A stretch of DNA of 24,966 bases, from the NCBI GenBank assembly GCA_905235775.1, contig CAJOMY010000019.1, positions 1-24,966 of the forward strand, written 5' to 3'. The notes under the pieces were generated by a model. The model was not told where the DNA came from. It was given only the letters and a program-made list of their open reading frames with translations, and searched no databases. Below are positions 7,368-13,994 of the stretch, piece by piece. Every line of letters starts with the position of its first letter. Positions within the stretch are counted from its first letter, which is position 1. The DNA is from an uncultured Bacteroidales bacterium (GTDB lineage Bacteria > Bacteroidota > Bacteroidia > Bacteroidales > UBA932). The translations under genes and the position numbers were made by a program.

Positions 7368-8444
7368 CTACCAGTTCTTGCGCTCAAAGGTCCACTGCGG
7401 GTAGAAGGTTTTTCCGTACTCGTCATTCATGAAGAGGGCGGAGTCGGAGACCTTGCCCTTGAGCTGCCAGTTCATCCACATCCGGGCCACGACGGCGAAA
7501 GCGCCGGCATGGGCCTCATAGTAGGTGCCGTGATGGCCGTCCAGCGTGGAAATCTTGACTACCGGTATGCAGTCCGCGATGCGGCCCCAGTCGCCGTTGG
7601 CATTGCCATAGGCCACGTCGGCCGTGCCGCCGTTGATGTAGAGCATCGGGGTGTGCAGGTTGGCAAGCGACTTCTTGGAGGCGCCGCTCATGGACATCTC
7701 GCCGATGCCGGAGTTGAAGATCATGCAGGTCTTGATGCGGGGGTCATGCGCCACGGCGAGCACTTGCGCTCCACCGCAGGACTGGCCCATCGCAGCGACC
7801 TTCTCCAGATCGATCAGGTGATAGTACTCACTCTCGTCGTTGCCATTCTGGTCGGTCAGCCAGTCCAGCGCCTCCAGCAACTGGCGGGCATAGGTACGGA
7901 ACGGTTCCACCGTCACGACGGGCTTCTTGTTCCTGTTTTTCCGGGCGGCAGCGTCGGCTGCCTTCCGGGCGGCTTCGCGCTCCGCGGCCTGGGCGGCCAG
8001 CTCGGCTTCGGTATAAGGCGTCAGGCGCTCGCCGTTGCCCATGATGGCCACGGGCTTGGTCTCGGGATACCACCCGCGCACAACCCCCTTCCACTGGTTG
8101 TAGAAGGCCTCGTCCGGCATGTCCATGTAGGGGCCGATGGCGATGGCGATATAGCCCCAGGAGGCGACCTCGCTGAGCAGGCGGCTCATTTCGAGGCTGT
8201 TGTTGGCACAGGCGCCGTTGGCGTAGAGCAGTACCGGGATCTTCCCGTTCTCAGCCACGTAGGCCTGGAGGTTCTCCGGACGGTAAATCATGTGGGTCGG
8301 CAGGCTCTTGTCGCCGATGGCGACGGATTTGTAGGGGCCGGTGCCGCCGCCCTCGATGACCTGGGACCGCTCCGTCTGCGCGGAGCAAAGCGCACCGGCG
8401 GCGATGAGCGCCAGTGCGGCAGAAAGGATTTTCTTGGCTTTCAT
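7368..8444 (-). CDS. Secreted alpha/beta hydrolase with a charged Ala-rich insertion
   Basis: A 358-residue exported hydrolase of the dienelactone hydrolase, chlorophyllase or cutinase-like type. A signal peptide is clear (MKAKKILSAALALIAAGALCSAQ, cut near residue 23; no lipobox). The nucleophile elbow is GQSCGG with Ser222, the acid is probably Asp276 in GGTADVAYG, and the base His304 or His305 in DGHHGTYY, in correct alpha/beta-hydrolase order. Between the core strands, about residues 146-175, lies a low-complexity Ala, Arg, Lys and Glu stretch (AAQAAEREAARKAADAAARK) that should form a helix or lid. The frame stays open upstream to 8609, but the signal peptide fixes the start at 8444. Substrate unknown: an ester, glucuronoyl or acyl-sugar substrate is only a guess. 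It diverges from the BASS transporter. Confidence 0.87.
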   Translation of the reverse strand: MKAKKILSAALALIAAGALCSAQTERSQVIEGGGTGPYKSVAIGDKSLPTHMIYRPENLQAYVAENGKIPVLLYANGACANNSLEMSRLLSEVASWGYIAIAIGPYMDMPDEAFYNQWKGVVRGWYPETKPVAIMGNGERLTPYTEAELAAQAAEREAARKAADAAARKNRNKKPVVTVEPFRTYARQLLEALDWLTDQNGNDESEYYHLIDLEKVAAMGQSCGGAQVLAVAHDPRIKTCMIFNSGIGEMSMSGASKKSLANLHTPMLYINGGTADVAYGNANGDWGRIADCIPVVKISTLDGHHGTYYEAHAGAFAVVARMWMNWQLKGKVSDSALFMNDEYGKTFYPQWTFERKNW

Positions 8445-8828
8445 GGGTATTGTTTTATGGTTGGTGTCTACTTGTTCTCGCTTCCGCTCCGGTTCAGGTG
8501 CAGGTCGTGCCGAGTCCACTGGAGGCGGCATAAAAAGAAATGAGTTGGTACCATCCCGGCAACAACTCATACTAACCACATAATTAATAACACTAAAACT
8601 AATAACCAATAGGTTGACGGGCCAGAACGGTCACTTGCTCAACCCGACAACAAATTCTTCATTCTGCAAATTTTTTTTGAAAAATTTTTAAAAATTTTCG
8701 TCATCATTGATTATCAATAGGTTAGAATAAATAAAAAATATGTGTATTGGCCAGAAGCCTTCTTTTTTCTACCCCGCACGGTTGGAGTATGCCGCTTTTT
8801 TATTACCTTTACTTTCAAATTGTGTATT
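8445..8828. other. 384-base AT-rich divergent intergenic region
   Basis: No gene is seen here. It separates the hydrolase and transporter starts. It contains a near-palindromic A/T tract at 8679-8699 (GAAAAATTTTT then AAAAATTTTC, sharing the middle), preceded by an eight-T run at 8671-8678. It also holds a 9-base direct repeat CAATAGGTT at 8607-8615 and 8715-8723, and a small inverted repeat GGTTGA (8612-8617) with TCAACC (8639-8644). On the minus strand, TAGTTTTA near 8593-8600 resembles a -7 box for the hydrolase, without a matching upstream box. AT content is far above the neighbouring genes, as expected for a double promoter region; an old small mobile element cannot be excluded. Confidence 0.5.
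8782..8811 (+). promoter_or_regulatory. Candidate promoter of the BASS transporter
   Basis: TTGG at 8782-8785, 18-base spacer, then TACCTTTA at 8804-8811, fitting TAnnTTTG in all but the last base. The ATG follows 17 bases later. The same box TACCTTTA stands 18 bases ahead of the first ATG of the lipoprotein gene near 23060, which supports its being functional. Confidence 0.4.
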
Positions 8829-9788
8829 ATGAGTCCTGAAACCACTTCGATTATTGACGGAATCGATGTTACTTTGAACGCCGGTGGCATGAACACCATC
8901 AACATTGTCCTGGCCTTCGTAATGTACGGCGTGGCGCTTGGCATCCGGCCCAAAATGTTCGCCGATGTGTTTCGCAATCCCAAATCCTTGATAATAGGTC
9001 TGGTCTGCCAGCTGGTCCTGTTGCCGCTGCTGACCTTCCTGCTGGCCCTTGCCTTCGGCGGGTGGATCAGCTGGACGATGGCGCTCGGGATGATCCTCGT
9101 GGCATCCTGTCCCGGCGGCAACATATCCAACTTCATGAGTTCCCTCTCCAAAGCGAACGTGGAGCTGTCCGTCAGCCTCACGGCCATCACCACGGCACTC
9201 GCTATCCTGATGACGCCATTCAACTTCTGGCTCTACGGCAATCTGTATCTGCACTCAGCCCATATTGCAGGAGACGTACCCCAACTGGCCATCCCCCTTT
9301 GGGACGTGTTCAAGACGATCTTCATCCTGCTGGGCATCCCGCTCACGCTGGGCGTTCTGACCGCCCGTTTTCTGCCCACGGTGGCCGAAAAACTCAAGAA
9401 GCCCCTGCAGTGGTTCAGCATCCTCTTCTTCATCGCCATGGTGGTGCTCTCCTTCGTGGGCAACATCGACGCATTCCTGAAGTGTGTCAAGTATATCTTC
9501 CTGATAGTACTCATCCACAATCTGCTGGCCCTCGGGATCGGATTCGGCATAGGCAGTGCCTTCAAGGTATCCCGCCGCGACAGACGGACCCTGACCATCG
9601 AAACAGGCATCCAGAACAGCGGCCTGGGCCTCGTCCTGCTGTTGGGCACCAGCCTCTTTGCGGGCTTCCCGCCGCACGGCGGCACCCTCGTGATCACCGC
9701 CTGGTGGGGCATCTGGCATATCATCAGCGGCCTGACGGTCAGCACCATCTTCAACCGGCACGAAAAGACACACCCGCTCGAACCCTGA
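8829..9788 (+). CDS. BASS family (bile acid:sodium symporter-like) transporter
   Basis: A 319-residue inner membrane protein with about nine to ten hydrophobic helices, the normal size for the BASS/SBF family, which couples sodium to uptake of organic anions. Characteristic blocks are ALGIRPKMF near the N-terminus, the sodium-site region LVASCPGGNISNFMSSLSKA, VELSVSLTAITT, and the second crossover TIETGIQNSGLGLVLL. The ATG at 8829 (MSPETTSII) is preferred; a longer open frame from 8742 would add an AT-rich, non-family peptide and would include the promoter. The gene is followed after one base by the PlsC-like gene, so they are co-transcribed. The substrate cannot be read from sequence; bile acids, pantoate, pyruvate and other acids are all known in this family. 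Confidence 0.92.
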   Translation: MSPETTSIIDGIDVTLNAGGMNTINIVLAFVMYGVALGIRPKMFADVFRNPKSLIIGLVCQLVLLPLLTFLLALAFGGWISWTMALGMILVASCPGGNISNFMSSLSKANVELSVSLTAITTALAILMTPFNFWLYGNLYLHSAHIAGDVPQLAIPLWDVFKTIFILLGIPLTLGVLTARFLPTVAEKLKKPLQWFSILFFIAMVVLSFVGNIDAFLKCVKYIFLIVLIHNLLALGIGFGIGSAFKVSRRDRRTLTIETGIQNSGLGLVLLLGTSLFAGFPPHGGTLVITAWWGIWHIISGLTVSTIFNRHEKTHPLEP

Positions 9789-9789
9789 C

Positions 9790-10719
9790 ATGGCAAAAAA
9801 AATCTGGGAATATAGCCTCGGATACAGACTGGCACGTCCGTATACAGATTTCATCACCCGGACCTGCTTCCGTTCCGTGAGCTTGGAAGGATTGGAGCGC
9901 ATTCCGAAAGGCGCGTCCGTCCTGCTGGCGCCCAATCACTGCGCTGCACTCATGGATCCGATGATAGCCCTGCTCCTGGACAAGGGACCGGTCGGATTCG
10001 GCGCCCGTTCTGACATTTTCGCCAAACCGATGATAGCCCGCATCCTGCGATGGCTGCGCATCCTGCCCATCGCGCGGGAACGCAACGGCCGGCAGGAGGT
10101 GGCCAAGAATTTTGAGATCTTCGACGAGATTGTGGACTGCCTGGCCCACGAAGTCCCCTTCTGCCTCTATTCCGAGGGTACGCACCGTGCCGAGCGCGGG
10201 ATGCTGCCGGTCAAGAAAGGCATTTTCCGGATCGCCAAAATGGCTGCCGACCAGCTGGACCGGCCCGTCTTCATCGTCCCGATCGGGGTCAACTACGAGT
10301 ATTTCTTCCGCGGACAGGGCCGCATGCGCGTACGTGTCGGAGAGCCTCTGGAGATTCGGGAAACCTTTTTGCGCGAGGCGGAGCGCCCGGAAGCGGAAAT
10401 CTATCGCGGACTCTGCAAGGAGCTGCGCGAACGGGACCTCGCGCTGATCGGCGAACCGATGACCCGACGGCACGACCGGATCGCGCTCCGGCTGGCCGGC
10501 GCCCTGCTTTCGCTCCCCTTGTTCGCCGTCTGCGCCGTCGGTGCGCTTCCGATCTGGCTGCCGTTCCAGATCATCCTGCATGGCATGGAGGACAAGGCGT
10601 GGGCACACTCCGTCCGCTATGTCCTCCATTTTTTGCTCCCCCTGTTCATTCCGTTCAACATGGGACTTGAGCGCCTGTTGAATGTCTATCGGAACCTGTC
10701 GGAAGATCTGAAGAAATAA
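9790..10719 (+). CDS. PlsC-like lysophospholipid/glycerolipid acyltransferase
   Basis: A 309-residue membrane-bound acyltransferase of the PlsC superfamily, transferring acyl chains to glycerol-phosphate-type acceptors. Block I is APNHCAALMDP (His50, Asp56). The spacing is H-x5-D, not the textbook H-x4-D, as also seen in a branch of glycerolipid acyltransferases. Block II has FGARSDIF, block III YSEGTHR (Glu129 to Arg133), and block IV VPIGVNYE. Hydrophobic segments at about 235-265 and 275-295 anchor the C-terminus, which is longer than in E. coli PlsC. It starts one base after the transporter stop and ends 5 bases before the convergent dehydrogenase stop. Whether it makes phosphatidic acid or acylates another lipid (for example an ornithine or sphingolipid precursor) is open. 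Confidence 0.9.
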   Translation: MAKKIWEYSLGYRLARPYTDFITRTCFRSVSLEGLERIPKGASVLLAPNHCAALMDPMIALLLDKGPVGFGARSDIFAKPMIARILRWLRILPIARERNGRQEVAKNFEIFDEIVDCLAHEVPFCLYSEGTHRAERGMLPVKKGIFRIAKMAADQLDRPVFIVPIGVNYEYFFRGQGRMRVRVGEPLEIRETFLREAERPEAEIYRGLCKELRERDLALIGEPMTRRHDRIALRLAGALLSLPLFAVCAVGALPIWLPFQIILHGMEDKAWAHSVRYVLHFLLPLFIPFNMGLERLLNVYRNLSEDLKK

Positions 10720-10724
10720 AATTC

Positions 10725-11654
10725 CTACAACCCTGCGCCGCGAATGTTTTCAGCTACCTGGTGTACCAGGCGGTGCAGCGCTTCCCGGCTGGCCCATGCG
10801 ATATGCGGCGTGAAACGGAAGCGCTCCGGATGCCGCACATGCAGCAGCGGGCTGTCGGCCGGAAGCGGCTCGGACACGTACACGTCCAGCGCCGCCCCGG
10901 CGATCACGCCGGCATCCACCGCCTCGGCCAGGGCCGCCTCGTCCACGATACCGCCCCGGCCCAGGTTGAGCAGGAAAGCCGAAGGCTTCATCCGTCGCAG
11001 TTCGGCGGCACCGATCAAGCCCGCCGTGTGGGCGTTCAGCGGCGCATGCACGCTGACCACGTCCGCACGGGCAAGCAACTCCTCCAGCGAAACACTGGGA
11101 TAATCCCGGTTGTGCGAAGTGCCGGAAGTCGAATAATAGATCACCTGCATTCCGAAGGCGTCCGCCACGGACGCCACGCGGGTGCCGATGGTCCCCATGC
11201 CGATGATGCCCAGCGTCTTGCCGGACAGTTCAGGATACGGGTGCGAGATGTCGCAGAACATCTTGCCAGCGGAGTAGCGGCCACGCTTGACGCAATCGTC
11301 AAAATAAGGAGAAAAGCCAGCCAGCGAGAGCAGGTGCGCGAACGTGGTCTGCACCACGGATTCCGTGGAATATCCGACGGCATTGCGCACCGGGATGCCC
11401 CTGGAGGCGGCCGCCTCCAGGTCGATGTTGTTCATACCGGTCGCCGTTTCGCAAATCAAGCGCAGGCGCGGGGCGCGGGACAGAAGCTCCTCATCTACAT
11501 GTATCTTATTGACAATCAGCACATCGCAGTCCACCACCCGCTCCAGCGCCTCTTCGCGGCTGGAAAACGGGTAGCAGACCAGATCGCCCAGGGCGGCGAT
11601 TTCGTCCAGCGGGGTCTCCCCCAGCGTGGCCGCATCCAGAAATACAATCTTCAT
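10725..11654 (-). CDS. D-isomer specific 2-hydroxyacid dehydrogenase
   Basis: A 309-residue NAD(P)-dependent dehydrogenase. The catalytic domain is split around the nucleotide-binding domain, which shows GIIGMGTIG (Gly152 to Gly157). The catalytic triad is visible in order: Arg233 in LNLGRGGIVDEAAL, Glu262 in VSEPLPADSP and His284 in TPHIAWAS. The N-terminal ICETATGMNNIDLEAA block matches the glycerate/hydroxypyruvate and lactate dehydrogenase branches. The true start is the ATG at 11654; a preceding TTG only lengthens the frame by one codon. It begins 4 bases after the GH3 stop, so it belongs to the GH31-GH3 operon, though its link to glycan breakdown is not obvious. Substrate uncertain. Confidence 0.92.
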   Translation of the reverse strand: MKIVFLDAATLGETPLDEIAALGDLVCYPFSSREEALERVVDCDVLIVNKIHVDEELLSRAPRLRLICETATGMNNIDLEAAASRGIPVRNAVGYSTESVVQTTFAHLLSLAGFSPYFDDCVKRGRYSAGKMFCDISHPYPELSGKTLGIIGMGTIGTRVASVADAFGMQVIYYSTSGTSHNRDYPSVSLEELLARADVVSVHAPLNAHTAGLIGAAELRRMKPSAFLLNLGRGGIVDEAALAEAVDAGVIAGAALDVYVSEPLPADSPLLHVRHPERFRFTPHIAWASREALHRLVHQVAENIRGAGL

Positions 11655-11658
11655 CAAA

Positions 11659-13989
11659 TCAGTTGATATTCGGGGTGTCCCAGACCTTTGTCTGACGGCA
11701 GCGGACCATCACGGACTGTCCGCCGCAGCTGAGGCGGAAATCGCCTTCTTCGAGCCGCCATTTGCCATCCGCACCGACAAAAGCCAGTTCGTGCGCCGGG
11801 ACGGTGAAGCTGACGGTCTTCGTCTCGCCGGGCTGCAGCTCGATCTTCTCGAAGCCGCGCAGGCGTTTCACGTCAGGAATCAAGGAAGCGACGAGATCGG
11901 AGCTGTACAACAGCACGGCCTCCTTGCCGGCCCGGTCGCCGGTGTTGGTCACTTTCACGGAAAGCTTCAGTTCATCGCCGGCCCGGAAATCGGCGGGTGA
12001 CTCCAGCGTCATGTCACTGTAGGCGAAAGCGGTGTAGCTCAATCCATGGCCGAAAGGCCACTGGACATCCATCACGGCGTCGTAGTTGTAGGACCCTTCC
12101 ATGGTCTCGCGGTGCTCGGAGACCTTGTAGTCGTAGGTGTGCAGGGCATTGATGTGCCTGGAATACGTGAACGGCAGCTTGCCGGAGAAATTCTCGTCGC
12201 CGGCGAGCAGGGCCGCCAGGGCGTCGCCGCCATAGTTGGAAGGCAGCATCACGTCCACGACCGCATCCGCCAACGGTTCGATGTCGCCGATGATGCGCGG
12301 ACGGCCTTCGTTCAGGACCAGGATCAGGGGCTTGCCGGTCGCGGCCAGCCGGCGGACGAGTTCCTTCTGGTTTGCGGAAAGGTTCAAGTCATCCATGTTG
12401 CCGGGCGTCTCGCAATAGCTGTTCTCGCCCACACAGGCCACGATCACATCCACGCCGCGGGCCGCGGCAACGGCTTTGCCGATGCCGGAAGCGTCTTCCA
12501 GCTGCCAGGCCATCGGAATCTCCACATAGCGGACGCCCGGCTCCCAGGTCACCTGGCCGAAGCGCGCTTTCAGCGCCTCATAGAGGGTGTTATGCTCCGG
12601 GACGAACTCGTCCGCGGAGCCCTGCCAGGTGTACGACCAGCCGCCGTTCAGGGCGCGCAGGCTGTTCGCATTCGGACCGGTGACGAGGATGCGCTCCGTG
12701 CCCTTGAGCGGCAGGATGCCCTCGTTCTTGAGCAGCACCTCGGACTCCACGGCGGCGGCATAGGACTGCGCCGCGAACTCCGGCGAGGCGAATCCGGGAT
12801 ATTCCGCATCCCAGGTGGGGTGCTCGAAGAGGCCCAGGCGGGCCTTGAGACGCAGCACGCGCCGCACGGCGTCGTCGATGCGGGACATCGGGATCTCGCC
12901 CGAGCGGGCCAGGTCGACGATCACGTTGCAGCATTCGGGATCGTAGGGGTCCATGATCATGTCGATGCCCGCGTTGATGCCGATTTTCACAGCCTCACGC
13001 TTGTCGGCGGCCACGTGGTCCCGGACGTAGAGGTTGTCGATGTCAGCCCAGTCCGTCACCAGCACGCCGTCCCAGCCCAGCTGCTGCTTGGCCCAGACCG
13101 TGAGCAACTCATAATTGGCGTGCGTAGGCACTCCGTTGATGGAAGCGGAATTCACCATAGCCGTCAGCGCCCCCGCCTGGAAACATTCCTTGAACGGACG
13201 GAAGAACTTCTCGCGCAGATCGTTCTCCGCAATATAGGCGGGCGTACGGTCCTTGCCGGTATGCGGCACGCCGTATCCCATGTAGTGCTTGAGGCTGACA
13301 GCGGCATTCTCCAGTCCGATGTGGTTGGGATCGTCGCCCTGGATGGCCAGGGTCTCGACACGGGACATTTCGGCCTGCAGGTACGGGTCTTCGCCCCAGC
13401 TCTCCCAGTGGCGCGGCCAGCGGGCGTCGCGGCCGAGGTCCATCACCGGAGAGAACACCCAGGGCACCTGCGCGGCGCGGGTCTCATACGCCATGGCACG
13501 GCCCATCATCGCCGCATATTCACGGTTAAAAGTGGCGGCCAGGTTGATCTCCTGCGGGAACAGGGTGCCCTCGGTCAGGTAGGAAGCGCCGTGGATCATG
13601 TCCAGGCCATAGATGCAGGGGATGCCGATCTTCTCCATCGAGACCTCCTGGATCCGGCGGACCATGGAGGCGGTCTGCTCACGCGAATGGGCACGGTCGT
13701 GCATGACGTTCAGAATGGAGCCGACTTTGTATTCGCCCAGGATCTTGTCCAGCTTGGCGGGATCCAGGGCCTCGTGCGTGTCGTCTTCCAACACGACGAT
13801 GGAGAGCTGCACCATCTGTCCGGCTTTCTCCTCGAGAGTCATGCCCTTGAGGACCTTCTCGACCTGCGCCTCCACTGCCGGATCGGCGGGGATGGCGGGA
13901 CTTGTCTTGCCGGACGGTGTGCCGCAGGCGGCCAGGGCGGCGAGGCCCAGGGTGAAGGCGCATGCCTTCGGAATGTAATTGAATTTCAT
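11659..13989 (-). CDS. GH3 beta-glucosidase-type lipoprotein
   Basis: A 776-residue glycoside hydrolase family 3 enzyme, probably an exo-beta-glucosidase on the periplasmic face of a membrane. The N-terminus has a lipoprotein signal with the lipobox LAAC (Cys22). The GH3 N-terminal barrel (about 40-390) holds the catalytic nucleophile Asp313 in VTDWADI and the substrate block SLKHYMGYG. The second GH3 domain (about 410-630) holds the likely acid/base Glu527 in ENSYCETPGNMDDL, placed as in the barley ExoI type. A fibronectin type III-like domain ends the protein (about 680-755, VTNTGDRAGKEAVLLY). It starts 5 bases after the GH31 stop. Beta-xylosidase or other beta-exo activity is possible; pairing with GH31 favours glucose removal from xyloglucan fragments. 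Specificity is inference. Confidence 0.95.
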   Translation of the reverse strand: MKFNYIPKACAFTLGLAALAACGTPSGKTSPAIPADPAVEAQVEKVLKGMTLEEKAGQMVQLSIVVLEDDTHEALDPAKLDKILGEYKVGSILNVMHDRAHSREQTASMVRRIQEVSMEKIGIPCIYGLDMIHGASYLTEGTLFPQEINLAATFNREYAAMMGRAMAYETRAAQVPWVFSPVMDLGRDARWPRHWESWGEDPYLQAEMSRVETLAIQGDDPNHIGLENAAVSLKHYMGYGVPHTGKDRTPAYIAENDLREKFFRPFKECFQAGALTAMVNSASINGVPTHANYELLTVWAKQQLGWDGVLVTDWADIDNLYVRDHVAADKREAVKIGINAGIDMIMDPYDPECCNVIVDLARSGEIPMSRIDDAVRRVLRLKARLGLFEHPTWDAEYPGFASPEFAAQSYAAAVESEVLLKNEGILPLKGTERILVTGPNANSLRALNGGWSYTWQGSADEFVPEHNTLYEALKARFGQVTWEPGVRYVEIPMAWQLEDASGIGKAVAAARGVDVIVACVGENSYCETPGNMDDLNLSANQKELVRRLAATGKPLILVLNEGRPRIIGDIEPLADAVVDVMLPSNYGGDALAALLAGDENFSGKLPFTYSRHINALHTYDYKVSEHRETMEGSYNYDAVMDVQWPFGHGLSYTAFAYSDMTLESPADFRAGDELKLSVKVTNTGDRAGKEAVLLYSSDLVASLIPDVKRLRGFEKIELQPGETKTVSFTVPAHELAFVGADGKWRLEEGDFRLSCGGQSVMVRCRQTKVWDTPNIN

Positions 13990-13994
13990 GTCTA

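Noticed and set aside
7509..8543. A 344-codon plus-strand frame opposite the secreted hydrolase
   Set aside because: Gly/Val/His-rich mirror of a gene with an intact signal peptide and catalytic triad.
8671..8699. The T-run and A/T palindrome as an intrinsic terminator
   Set aside because: No GC stem precedes the T-run, and the site lies between two divergent starts where no transcript should end; more likely promoter-type AT-rich DNA.
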